Shown here one piece after another: positions 10,665-19,676 of a DNA stretch of 64,000 nt. The stretch comes from PoT sp049331405 (lineage in GTDB: Bacteria > Planctomycetota > Planctomycetia > Isosphaerales > Isosphaeraceae), in assembly GCF_049331405.1 (NCBI RefSeq), contig NZ_CP186274.1, positions 7,874,001-7,938,000 of the forward strand. The letters are read 5' to 3'. Below the pieces are notes generated by a model. That model was not told the DNA's origin, did not search any database, and was given only the letters and a program-made list of their open reading frames with translations. How positions within the stretch are numbered: position 1 is the stretch's first letter; each line of letters begins with the position of its first letter. The translations under genes were made by a program, and so were the position numbers.

Positions 10665-11447
10665 TCACTTCGACCAGTTCAGGGCACTTGCTAGATGCTG
10701 GATCCATGGAACGAGGAAAACGTTCGAGGCGAAGACGACCAGCATCGAGCGGACCACGCCCCGAGTCGCCTCGCGTCCCACGGCCTCGGTCGATCGATGA
10801 GAATTCAACCCGGTCCAGCAGCCGACGAGGCCGATCAGTGCTCCGAATACGGCCGTCTTCAACGTCGCCGGGATCACGTCCGACATCCTGAGAAATATCA
10901 GGGATTTGCTCCAGAAAACCGGGGCCGACAGGGAGCCAGCAAGCAGCTCACAAGACATGCCTCCAACAATCGCGGAAGCATCGATCACCACCGTTAATAG
11001 AGGCAAGGCGAGGACGCACGCGAGGACTCGAGGTGCAACCAAGGATTGGATAGGCGACGCGCCCAGGACCGATCTCGCGTCGATCTCCTCAGTCAGGACC
11101 ATCGATCCCAGCTCGGCGGCCAGCCCCGCGCCGAGCCGTCCCGCGACGAGAAGGCCGGCGAGCATCGGACCCGTCTCCACGAGCACCGCCACCGAGAGGA
11201 TACTTGGGAGCGTCGCCTCCACCCCATAAGTGACTAAGAGCCTCCGGGTCTGAAGCCAGGTCACCATCCCCACGCTCGCCCCTGCAACCATCACGATCGA
11301 CAGGCTTCCCCAGGCGACTCGCTCGAACTGCCGAACGAGTTCCAATCTATTGCGCAGGAAGCAACCAGGAAGTGCCGCGAGAGCACGGACGCTAAAGTCG
11401 GCAAATCGACCCAGTTGCTCCAAACGATCCGACAATCCCGTCAGCAT
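10665..11447 (-). CDS. mlaE: MlaE-type lipid ABC transporter permease
   Basis: MlaE is the inner-membrane permease that works with an MlaF ATPase and an MlaD ring to move phospholipids between the membranes. The 260-residue protein has about five hydrophobic segments. It carries the family motifs ETGPMLAGLLVAGRLGAGLAAE.. (about 91-115, the conserved cytoplasmic coupling region), EEIDARSVLGASPIQ and LVAPRVLACVLALPLLTV. The end TEAVGREATRGVVRSMLVV matches the conserved GA..VG.AT...V. pattern. mlaD follows after about 217 bases, with no mlaF between or near them in this window. The ATPase is therefore presumably encoded elsewhere. Confidence 0.93.
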   Translation of the reverse strand: MLTGLSDRLEQLGRFADFSVRALAALPGCFLRNRLELVRQFERVAWGSLSIVMVAGASVGMVTWLQTRRLLVTYGVEATLPSILSVAVLVETGPMLAGLLVAGRLGAGLAAELGSMVLTEEIDARSVLGASPIQSLVAPRVLACVLALPLLTVVIDASAIVGGMSCELLAGSLSAPVFWSKSLIFLRMSDVIPATLKTAVFGALIGLVGCWTGLNSHRSTEAVGREATRGVVRSMLVVFASNVFLVPWIQHLASALNWSK

Positions 11448-12260
11448 CAGACATTCGTCTCCAAACGGCTAACTCGCGACGGACTTGTGAGGTGCTTCGC
11501 CCCGGATACCAAAATCTTCAGCTTCGTCCATTCGAAGCCCAGGATCCTCTCAAGCCATTAATTTGCAGGCGAAAGACTCAGAGAATTCAACGACTGCTTC
11601 GACCTAGCCTTTGTCGAATCTCGTTTCCTAGGGTCTTAGGCTTGGGCATCGAGCTACCACACTAACTGTCAAAGAAATTTTTGAAAGTCCATAACAATCA
11701 TGTCTAATTAGACAACGTTCTTGAGCTCGGTAAATAAAAGGCCCGGGACATTCTGGGCCGCTGTGATCTTCGCTGTCGGCATCTCACGCAAGTCAATTTA
11801 TTTGGGGCTTGGCAAGGCGTGTTGTTTTTTCAGAACGTACGAACCGATTCCGAAGGCGTGGGATCGATCGGAATTGTCATGCATGGACTTAGGGATAAGA
11901 TCAACGAATCGAATTAGTCTCTTCCGAAACAGAAACCAAATTCTGGAAGCGGCACTCGTTGAAGTGTCGATTCGGACGGGATTCAGGAAAATTCGTCGAG
12001 ACCGGATTCGAGGGGAAAAATGCCCAGAGTTTCGAGAGCACATGCTGAAAATCTTACCAAAGAATGACGTTTCGCGTTCTCAGCAACTTGCGGCATCGCG
12101 ATTGCTTCCCGGTCCGAACATGCCGAATTAACCGCAAAGTTCGCGGGTTGATCGTGTTAGGCCGAAGAAGCTCCTCGCTTACCTAGAGTTTTCAGTTGGA
12201 AAATTTTGCGCAGTCTACCTTGGACTTTTTGTTCGAGTATACTGTCTGAGGAGAGGTTCC
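11448..12260. other. 810-bp gap, no recognisable gene
   Basis: The gap lies between the divergent mlaE and PEP-CTERM genes and must hold both promoters. TATACT at 12238-12243 could be the -10 of the PEP-CTERM gene, though no good -35 is at standard distance. A plus-strand frame at 11721-12131 is open but shows no family resemblance, unusual composition and no ribosome-binding site; I do not call it. Confidence 0.45.
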
Positions 12261-13055
12261 ATGACTGGGCGTTCACTCTGTGGAGGAACGGTTGCCCTCG
12301 GATTGTGCTTGTTCCTGGGCATCAATGTCGCGATCGCCGATGTGACCGGTGTCCAGAGCGCCTCGATTCCCAATACCACGCAGACGAACTGGTCAAGTTC
12401 GACGCCGAGTCTGCAAGGCACCAATCCAATGGTGTTCAACAAGTTCGACACGAGCTTGGGAACTCTGCAGTCGGTCAATCTGACGATGAGTTATTCCATC
12501 ACTCAGTCGACCTCGATCACCTTCAGCACCGCCTCGACGCTTCAGGTCACGTCGGGGTTCGAAAAGACCGGTTCATCGACCTTGCAAGGTACGACGATCG
12601 ACCTCAGCCTACCGAACAGCGGCGGAACAACGACCCTGGTTCAAGCTCAGGCTCCGGTCCTCACATATACCAAGACCTTCGACCCTAATGGGACGGCGCA
12701 GACTTTCTCGACGGACTTGCCACCGACGTCGCCCTATTACTTGAAGCCGGATAATCAAGACAGCAATAAAATTACGGGCACGGTCAGTAAGACGATCACA
12801 GACCCGACCCTTTTAGCGTTATTCGCCGGCGCAGGCACGATCGAATTGCCGGCCTCCGCGACCTCCGCCTCGATGGTCACGAATACCAACGGCAACTATG
12901 GCTCACGCGTTCTTACTTATGCAGGCATCACGATTGAGATCTCTTACACCTACGCCCCAGTGGTGGTACCGGAGCCTTCGAGCGTGATCCTCATGGGTCT
13001 GGGTGGTGGTCTCGTGCTCTTGTGCCATCGCAGGAGCCGTCGTAGCCAGAACTGA
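12261..13055 (+). CDS. PEP-CTERM protein with choice-of-anchor E-like domain
   Basis: A 264-residue secreted surface protein. It has an N-terminal signal peptide (about 1-26, cleavage after NVAIA) and a Thr/Ser-rich beta domain (about 27-230). The C-terminal PEP-CTERM signal is VPEPSSVILMGLGGG, a hydrophobic helix and an Arg-rich end (CHRRSRRSQN). PEP-CTERM tails are processed by exosortase; none is encoded here. The domain begins with FDTSLGTLQSVNLTMSYS and ends with ITIEISYTY, the pattern of choice-of-anchor E domains, which occur with various anchors. The same pattern appears in the next gene (LFDPSLGTLTSVTVSHSV ... ATITYTY), so the two are related. GGAGAGG lies about 6 bases before the ATG. 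Function is unknown; matrix or surface attachment is plausible. Confidence 0.82.
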   Translation: MTGRSLCGGTVALGLCLFLGINVAIADVTGVQSASIPNTTQTNWSSSTPSLQGTNPMVFNKFDTSLGTLQSVNLTMSYSITQSTSITFSTASTLQVTSGFEKTGSSTLQGTTIDLSLPNSGGTTTLVQAQAPVLTYTKTFDPNGTAQTFSTDLPPTSPYYLKPDNQDSNKITGTVSKTITDPTLLALFAGAGTIELPASATSASMVTNTNGNYGSRVLTYAGITIEISYTYAPVVVPEPSSVILMGLGGGLVLLCHRRSRRSQN

Positions 13056-13385
13056 ACCCCTGAGGTACGCGTTTGCTACAGCAGGGATATATGCTTTGGC
13101 CGACGTTTCATAGCTAGTATAAGAGCAAGCTTCATCTTTTAACGTTCAAGAATCAATAAACTGATTGTTTTCATTTTAGTCATCGGTCTAACAAGGTAGT
13201 GAAAGAAGCATAACTGCTTGATGTCTCATGTGGCGAGGTGGAATGGGCGTTTGCCGATCGCTTAGAGGAGTTTTGCGACATACCTCGCCGTACAACTCGA
13301 CGACGGAATCGTGAGGCTCGTTAGTAGGGCAGCGTGAGATTTGCAGGCTTCGATCACGACCCACCGTTGAGAAGAGGCATCATAC
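13056..13385. other. 330-bp gap upstream of LEPR-XLL gene
   Basis: It is AT-richer at its start and contains no coding frame I can support. It presumably carries the promoter and leader of the following gene. No strong terminator hairpin is seen after the PEP-CTERM gene. Confidence 0.45.
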
Positions 13386-15155
13386 ATGAGTGATCCAGCG
13401 TCGACTGCTGAGGCACATCCTCCCAGAGTCACGTCTCGCCGCCCCCGGCGACGGCCGACAAGCCGGAAGAATCTTCCCAACGTCGAGTCGCTCGAATTCC
13501 GTCTCATGCTGAGCGTCGGCTGCCCAGTCATCAGCGGATATGTCTTCCTCGACGAGAATTCGAACCCAGCGCTCACAAATAATGGGCTCCTCAACACGGG
13601 CGAGTTGGTTATCCCAAACGCGACCGTTGTGCTTCAGGATGCCAACCACAACGTCATCGCCACGACGAAGACCGACGCCAACGGTTTTTACGAGTTCCAG
13701 AACCTGGCCTCATCGTCGGAGCAGACGACCACCTCGGTCCAGACCGTCAGCGTGCCCAGCACTCTGACGAACTTTACCGACAAGGCCCTATCGCCTGCGG
13801 TCAATCTCTTCGACCCGTCGCTCGGCACCCTGACGAGCGTCACCGTCTCCCACTCGGTGACGTTCAACAGCACGGTGACCGCACAAAACCTGAGCCAGAA
13901 CTCGTCGGCCGACATTACTGCAACCCTGAACGGCACTTACGAGCTCAATGGATTATTCCAGTCCGCAACGGGTTCCTTGTCGGTCTCGCAGGGACCGGTG
14001 ACTTCGGGTCCTTACGACCCTAACAACCCTGACGGAAACCAAATACCTCCGTTCGTACTGTCAAAGACAGACGCCCCTAGCGCGACGACTTTCACCGACG
14101 CGGCGACCTTGGCCTTCTTCACATCAGGTGCCGGACGGACGACCATTACTCCGACGTTCTCCGCGACAGGTTCCGGCGTGGCGTCGGCTCCGAACGGAAA
14201 CCTGGCAACGTCGGCCGTCACCGCCGCCCTTGCCTCGGCGACGATCACATATACATACATTCCGAAGGAATGCATCCAGGCTGGCCAGTACTATCTGGTC
14301 CAGACGCCACTCGTGCCGAACGTCACGGACGGCAAGGCGTCAGAGAACGGGGTCGTCTTCAATAACCCGGGCAGTCCTCAAACCCTGGCGATCACGGTCA
14401 CGGACCAGGACCTGCCGAACAACGACTTCGCTAAACTGACCCCAACCCCACCGCCTCCGCCTCCTCCGCCCCCCCCTCCGCCGCCGCCGCCTCCTCCGCC
14501 CCCCCCTCCTCCGCCCCCCCCTCCTCCGCCCCCCCCTCCGGCCGAGGTGTGCCCGACGGTTGAGTCGCTCGTGCGGTACGGGATCCATCAGCAGCAGACG
14601 CAGCTCGTTCTGACGTTCTCCGGGACGGTGGACACCTCCAAGGTGAGCAACCCGGCGAACTATTACGTCTTCTCGTCGGCGGGCCAGTACATCCCGATCA
14701 AGCAGGCGATTTACGACGCAACGACGAATTCGGTGACCTTGATCCCGTCACGGAACATCAACGTCCACTATCATTTTGACCTATCGGTGAACCTGCCCTG
14801 CGCCAATGGGTGCACCACGGTCGTAGTCCCCTTCGGCGGTAAGGAGAGTCTCGCGGGGTTCACGAATCACCGCGGTCAGTTCGTGCCGGTTCAGAACGGG
14901 CATCTCGCCTCCAACTATCAGGCGATCGCGAGCGCACGAGGAGTGGCTCGCGTCGCCCATGCTCCGATCGCCCGGTACGGTCTGGCAAACAATGCCCGAG
15001 CACGTCAGGTTGTGAACAACCTGGCTGCACGTAATAACGCAATCGCGAATCCTCGAGCAGTCGATCCCGGGACCGTGACGGCCAACCTGACGCCCGCCCA
15101 GCGCCTACAGGCTCGGCGAGCTTTGATTCTGGCGGCCCACCGTCACCTTTATTGA
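13386..15155 (+). CDS. LEPR-XLL secreted protein with polyproline linker
   Basis: A 589-residue protein with the planctomycete LEPR-XLL N-terminus, here VESLEFRLMLS at about 33-43 after a basic stretch, a signature of large secreted planctomycete proteins. A SdrD-B/prealbumin-like module follows (about 48-105: SGYVFLDENSNP, TKTDANGFYEFQNL). Next comes a choice-of-anchor E-like domain (about 118-300) like that of the neighbouring gene. A run of 31 prolines spans residues 355-385. The C-terminal part (about 390-495) resembles an Ig-like cadherin/calcium-binding fold, with VLTFSGTVDTSKVSNPANYY. The end is basic and Ala/Arg-rich. It probably acts outside the cell. The proline run would need elongation factor P for translation. 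A strong intrinsic terminator follows. Confidence 0.8.
   Translation: MSDPASTAEAHPPRVTSRRPRRRPTSRKNLPNVESLEFRLMLSVGCPVISGYVFLDENSNPALTNNGLLNTGELVIPNATVVLQDANHNVIATTKTDANGFYEFQNLASSSEQTTTSVQTVSVPSTLTNFTDKALSPAVNLFDPSLGTLTSVTVSHSVTFNSTVTAQNLSQNSSADITATLNGTYELNGLFQSATGSLSVSQGPVTSGPYDPNNPDGNQIPPFVLSKTDAPSATTFTDAATLAFFTSGAGRTTITPTFSATGSGVASAPNGNLATSAVTAALASATITYTYIPKECIQAGQYYLVQTPLVPNVTDGKASENGVVFNNPGSPQTLAITVTDQDLPNNDFAKLTPTPPPPPPPPPPPPPPPPPPPPPPPPPPPPPPPAEVCPTVESLVRYGIHQQQTQLVLTFSGTVDTSKVSNPANYYVFSSAGQYIPIKQAIYDATTNSVTLIPSRNINVHYHFDLSVNLPCANGCTTVVVPFGGKESLAGFTNHRGQFVPVQNGHLASNYQAIASARGVARVAHAPIARYGLANNARARQVVNNLAARNNAIANPRAVDPGTVTANLTPAQRLQARRALILAAHRHLY
14448..14540 (+). repeat. Polyproline-coding low-complexity tract, 31 codons
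   Basis: Thirty-one consecutive proline codons use a mix of CCG, CCT and CCC plus one CCA, with the larger unit CCTCCTCCGCCCCCC recurring. The repeat structure suggests growth by slippage. Length variation between strains would be expected. Confidence 0.95.
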
Positions 15156-15196
15156 TTCGTTTCCTCCAAGGTTAGCGAAGTCATCCCGATCAGATG

Positions 15197-15235
15197 ATAC
15201 CCGCCCCGGTTCTATGAACCGGGGCGGGTATTTTT
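15197..15235 (+). terminator. Intrinsic terminator after LEPR-XLL gene
   Basis: A perfect 16-bp stem (arms 15197-15212 and 15216-15231) has a TAT loop and is followed by TTTT. It lies 42 bases after the stop. The remaining sequence to 15484 holds no gene I can support. Confidence 0.93.
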
Positions 15236-15484
15236 CGTGGCTCAGGACACGTCGAACTCACATGAGCATTGATCGTATCACCTGAGATGCATGCACGGAT
15301 CGATTCGTGGCATCCATTCGCGCCGTCGTATGACCCTCCTGGATCACGCAGGCAAAATATTACAATGAGGAGGTTTGTTGGAGGGAGACTCTAGACAATG
15401 GGTTTGCGAATACGGGGTCAGGTTGGAGACAAAGGAATTGCCTTGCCGATAAGAGGGAGTTGATCGTTCACCCGGGGGGATGCG

Positions 15485-16141
15485 ATGAAGCCCTTAAAGA
15501 ACTCAGTCGAACGGCGGCCGTCTCTGAACCAATGGAAATCGGAGCTCGTGGCCGACTTCGTTCGAGTCATGCTCCGGGATCGTTGGGCTACGATTTTCCT
15601 CTCACTCGGCTGGATCCACCTGGCCGTCTTCTCGATTTCCCAGGTGTTCTACTCCCATGGGAATCGAAGTAAGACATTGTTCCCAGCGCTGTGGGCCCTG
15701 GAGTTCGGGGCCAACCTCTGGGTCATTCGAAAGATCGCTGGAGCCGGGTGGTATCGAAGTTCTCCATTCGTGGGCATTCTGGTTCGCGTTTGGGCGACCT
15801 TCCTGATCCTCTCCTTCAACGTCGCCTCTCTCAACACCCTGACGGGCTTCACTCTCGACTGGTTCAAGTCGGTGTGGACCACGCTGAGCACCTTCGGTTT
15901 CGCGACGACTGCCTACCTGATCTCCCCCTGGTTCTTCGTTCCAGCCGTGTTCATGTATTTCACGGGCCTGCTCATGGCGACGAACCCGGACTGGAACTAT
16001 GCGATCTACGGCATTGCGTGGTGGACCATTCTCGAGTCATTCGGGATTCTGCTAATTCGTCGCAGCCGGCGTTCGAACCCGGAAAACGAACTGGTCTATA
16101 AAATGACTGACTCGATCACGCCGGAAGAAATCCCCGCGTGA
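15485..16141 (+). CDS. Multi-pass membrane protein of unknown function
   Basis: I do not recognise a family. The 218-residue protein has an N-terminal basic amphipathic part (1-35) and about five hydrophobic segments, near residues 37-55, 66-80, 97-120, 135-165 and 175-195. The C-terminus is polar, with RRSRRSNPENE. Aromatic residues are frequent, as in WFFVPAVFMYFTG and GIAWWTILESFG. The ATG at 15485 has a GGGGGG stretch about 6 bases upstream. It converges with the asnB pseudogene. It could be a small sensor or accessory membrane protein, but nothing in the context indicates a role. Confidence 0.7.
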   Translation: MKPLKNSVERRPSLNQWKSELVADFVRVMLRDRWATIFLSLGWIHLAVFSISQVFYSHGNRSKTLFPALWALEFGANLWVIRKIAGAGWYRSSPFVGILVRVWATFLILSFNVASLNTLTGFTLDWFKSVWTTLSTFGFATTAYLISPWFFVPAVFMYFTGLLMATNPDWNYAIYGIAWWTILESFGILLIRRSRRSNPENELVYKMTDSITPEEIPA

Positions 16142-18124
16142 CCGAGTCGGATGATTTTCTGTCGACGTTTGACCTACTCGGCTCGATGATGAATTTCGTC
16201 CATTCGAATCATGTTCATCGGACGCACATGATGCGCTCGACATCGTCCGACGAAACGACGGGAGCCGTCCATGTCGGCAAATCGCAAAGGCCCCCACCAC
16301 AGAAGATGTGATACCAGAGTTGCGTGGCCACGACGCTGGTGAGGTTCATGTCGAGGCCGAGTTGCTTCGCGTTGATGCGAGGCATCCAATTGCGATGGGC
16401 ACGGGCTCGCGCCACGAGCTCCGGGTCGAAGAAACCGCCGGCGCGGAGCGACTCGGGGCTGAGGAGTTGACCGACCCAACTCGGGGCGGCCGGCTCGAGG
16501 AACGTATTCGAGAGGCTGGCGCGGAACATCGTCTTGGGCCGGTTGGCGATCTGCTTCGGCAAAGTCCGAGCGGCCACCTGGCGCAGGAGCCATTTGTCCG
16601 TCATGCCGCGGAGCTTGTAGCTCGGGTCTATTCCCGCGCAAAAGTTGATCACGTCGTCGTCGAGGAAGGGATACCTCGTCTCGACCGACGAATTCATGGC
16701 GATACGATCCCCCTTCGACAGAAGCAGCATGCCCGCAAGCATCACCTTGTAGCCAACGTATAAAGACTGGTTTAAGGGATCCCAGCGGCCGAAATTCTCG
16801 TTCGTGATGTCGAGGTCATCGTAGGCCGAATGGCCGGCGACCCGGTCCCACATGCCGCCCGAGTAGAAGTGGAAGCGGCTCTGCCCGAGCACGTCGTATA
16901 GGTCCTGCTGCGCGGTCCGGGCTCCGCCGATCGGGGTCCTCGACGGCCAGAAGTTCCGGTCGCCTCCGACGGATCGGAGCATCAAGCGTCGCAAGAGCTT
17001 GGGAACGCCGAGCCCGAAATGACGGGCATAGGCGTTCCGCACCTTCTGGGCCTTGAACCAAACGTAGCCGGCAAGGGCCTCGTCGGAACCTTCTCCGGTC
17101 AAGACGACCTTATATCCTTGACCGTGGACGGCCGAGGCGAGCCTCAAGAGGCAGGCGCACGAGGTGTCGAGCACGGGCCCTTCGGCGGCCATCACTAGTT
17201 CGGGATAGGCCGCGGCGATGTCGGAACGGTTCATCGTCACGGTCGTGAGGGGCGAGCCGAGCGCGTCGGCCGACTCCCGCGACTGGGTGCGTTCGTCGGG
17301 TCCCGCCTTGTCGAGCCCGATCGTGAACGATGGGACCGCGGCCCCCCGGACGCTCGAACTCAGGCCGAGCACCATCGTGGAGTCGAGCCCACCGCTGATG
17401 TAGCTGACGACAGGGACGTCGCCACGGAGTCGACGCCGGACCGACTGCTTCAACAAGGATTCGAGTTCCTCGACGAGCAGGGCGGGATCCTTCAGGCGAC
17501 GCTCGTCGCCGGCGTCGGGGAAGTCGAGATCCCAGTACTTGCGGCGTTCGACCCGACCTTGATTGACTTTGAGGTAATGTCCCGGCGGGATCGACTTGAT
17601 CCCCGCGAACATCGTCCGAGTTGTCCCCGCGGCGAAGAAGTGGAAGAAGTGGTCGATACCTTTGAGGTCTGGCGTCGCATCAATGAGCCCCGACGCAAGC
17701 AGGCCCTTGATCTCCGAGCACCAGACGAGCCAGCCGTCGTGCTCGGCGTAGTAGAGCGGACAGATACCGACCCGGTCGCGACCGAGGATGAGGGTCTCGT
17801 TGTCCCGATCCCAGAGCGAGACGGCAAACTGGCCACGAGTCTCGGCGAACATCCCCTCACCGCGATCCTCGTAGAGGTGGACCCAGACTTCCGTATCACA
17901 GCGCGTGGCCAACTCGTGGCCATTGGTCAGGAGTTGCTCTCGGAGCTCGGGATACTCGAAGAGCTCGCCGTTGAAGGCGACCCAGACATTCCCGCGCTCG
18001 TTCGAGATCGGCTGCCGGCCCCCGACGAGGTCGACGATCGATAAGCGGCGGGCCCCGAGTGCGACTCCCTGAGGTGGACCCCATTGTCTAGACCAAAAAA
18101 CGGCGATCCTTCGCTACTGTCCAA

Positions 18125-18946
18125 TCAGGCCGTCGTGGCTCTGTCCGCTCGGTAGACCGTCCCTGGAGTCCGGTACCCCAGGGATTCGTGGAGCCGATCC
18201 TCGTTATAGAAGCCGAAGTATCGCCTCAACCCTCGCTGCAGCTCCGGCACCGTCTCGTAGCCTTGGATGTAAATATCTTCGTATTTCACGGTCCTCCAGA
18301 GCCGTTCGACGAACACGTTATCCAATGCCCTGCCGCGTCCATCCATGCTCACGGCTATCCCGGCCGCCTCAAGCCTCCCGGTGAACGCCTCGGCCGTGAA
18401 CTGGACCCCTTGGTCCGTGTTGAACACCTCGGGCTTCCCCGACCTCAAGGCATCTTCCAACATCTCCAGGCAGAAGGAGCCGTCCAGCGTGTTCGACAGC
18501 CGCCAGCCGATCACGTACCGGCTGTACCAGTCGATCACCGCCGCCAGGTACATGAACCCTCCACTCATCGGCACATAAGTGATGTCCGTGCTCCACACGT
18601 GGTCCGCTCGCCGGGCTTTGACACCTCGCAAGAGATAAGGGTAGATCTTATGGCCTCTCCCGGCCTGACTCAGCCTGGGCTTGGCATAGATCGCTTCCAG
18701 GCCCATCTTCCGCATCAGGCGCTGTACTCGCTTCCGATTGACCTCCTCACCTCGTTGTTCCAGCCAGGCGGTCATCTTGCGGCTGCCGTAGAACGGGCAT
18801 GCCGTATATTGCTCGTCGATCAACCGCATCAGGCGCAGGTCCTCGGGCGACTCACCCGCAGGTCGGTAGTAGAGGCTCGATCGGCTCAGCCCCAGCAACT
18901 CGCACTGGCGGCGCACGCTCAACCGGGGATGATCCGGCTCGATCAA
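18125..18946 (-). CDS. IS3-family transposase OrfB (DDE integrase domain)
   Basis: OrfB supplies the rve-type DDE catalytic core and is normally made as an OrfAB fusion. The frame has an HTH_21-like start (LSVRRQCELLGLSRSSLYYR), then the DDE residues: Asp in WSTDITYVP, Asp in FNTDQGVQFT and Glu in DNVFVERLWRTVKYED. The end, YNEDRLHESLGYRTPGTVYR, is the family's usual C-terminus. On its own the frame starts at TTG 18946. A -1 shift in orfA at 18977-18983 would fuse it through KKSPHSVEDRRPL. No frameshift or stop interrupts it. Confidence 0.95.
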   Translation of the reverse strand: MIEPDHPRLSVRRQCELLGLSRSSLYYRPAGESPEDLRLMRLIDEQYTACPFYGSRKMTAWLEQRGEEVNRKRVQRLMRKMGLEAIYAKPRLSQAGRGHKIYPYLLRGVKARRADHVWSTDITYVPMSGGFMYLAAVIDWYSRYVIGWRLSNTLDGSFCLEMLEDALRSGKPEVFNTDQGVQFTAEAFTGRLEAAGIAVSMDGRGRALDNVFVERLWRTVKYEDIYIQGYETVPELQRGLRRYFGFYNEDRLHESLGYRTPGTVYRADRATTA

Positions 18947-18959
18947 GGGCCTTCGGTCC

Positions 18960-19247
18960 TCAACTGAATGGGGCGACTTTTTTCAGCCACTCGAGTTCCA
19001 TCTTGAGGCGCCCGATCTGTTCGAAGAGTTCGGCCTGGCGTGCCTCGGCGTCAGCCGAGGCCGCCTTGGCCGGACTCCCGAAGACCTCCTCGGCACTGCT
19101 GATGAGCTGCTTCTTCCAGCCATGGATCGATGTGGGATGGACGCCATAGTGGCCGGCCAACTCGTTGATCGTGCGGTCTCCCTTGAGGGCCGCCAGGGCG
19201 ACTTGAGCCTTGAACGCCGCCGTGTGGACTTGCCGCTTCCTCGCCAT
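18960..19247 (-). CDS. IS3-family transposase OrfA (helix-turn-helix)
   Basis: OrfA binds the element ends. The 95-residue protein has the HTH_Tnp_1 signature: FKAQVALAALKGDRTINEL and GVHPTSIHGWKKQL. A leucine-zipper-like helix follows (about 70-90, EARQAELFEQIGRLKMELEW). Near the end the codons CTG AAA AAA G contain AAAAAAG on the minus strand at 18983-18977, the standard -1 frameshift heptamer of IS3 elements; without the shift the protein ends in VAPFS. Confidence 0.94.
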   Translation of the reverse strand: MARKRQVHTAAFKAQVALAALKGDRTINELAGHYGVHPTSIHGWKKQLISSAEEVFGSPAKAASADAEARQAELFEQIGRLKMELEWLKKVAPFS

Positions 19248-19676
19248 CCGTCCTCCTCCTCAGACCCGTCTGAGTAGCTTAACAGATGGTCCAGTTTTCG
19301 GGGTCCACCATACCCGGCTCGATGTGAACGGCTTCGTCATCCGGCCCGCGATGGGCGATCGCTCGCGTCATCGCCAGGAGTCGCTCGGCAGGAAACTCGC
19401 GACGACCCACCAGATCCATTGCGCCGGCAATTCCGCACATCTTCGCCCGCTCCCAGGTGCCAATCTCGATCACCCACCCCATAACGTGGCCTTGGCACAC
19501 GTCCGGAGTCGAGTGTCTCTGTAGGTACGTCTAGTATAAACGACGTTTCTTACCGGAGTCGGCGGGGGCGGGCATCGTCAGGCGGCGCGCAAATCCGTTC
19601 GGATCAAGGAATTGACTTTGGTCGAGCAGCTCAACTTCAGCTAATCTGTGAACGTATTTCCTTGCTTTCGCAAACG

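Larger units (their letters stand above)
18070..19312 (-). mobile_element. IS3-family insertion sequence, apparently intact
   Basis: A 1243-bp element lies inside asnB, with transposase genes in the same direction as the host gene. The ends are imperfect inverted repeats sharing GGTGGACCCC: TGAGGTGGACCCC at 18070 and TATGGTGGACCCC on the minus strand at 19312. They are flanked by a 3-base direct repeat CCC (18067-18069 and 19313-19315), the usual IS3-group duplication size. It encodes OrfA and OrfB linked by a classical A6G slippery site. All catalytic residues are present, so it may be mobile. Confidence 0.92.
16215..19440 (-). pseudogene. asnB: Asparagine synthase (glutamine-hydrolysing), interrupted by IS3 element
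   Basis: AsnB transfers glutamine nitrogen to aspartate using ATP. The N-terminal glutaminase starts at 19440 with MCGIAG (nucleophile Cys2) and runs to IEPG at 19313. An insertion element occupies 18070-19312. The reading then resumes at 18069 with VALGARRLSIVDL and continues to 16215 through the synthetase domain, including the PP-loop SGGLDSTMV. Removing the element and one copy of the 3-base duplication CCC joins the parts in frame as 660 codons, a normal AsnB length. The break lies in the glutaminase domain. An internal ATG at 17912 could yield a protein lacking Cys2, at best ammonia-dependent. The gene is otherwise undamaged, so the insertion looks recent. Confidence 0.92.

Noticed and set aside
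11721..12131. A 136-codon frame upstream of the PEP-CTERM gene
   Set aside because: No ribosome-binding site, odd composition and no recognised motif.
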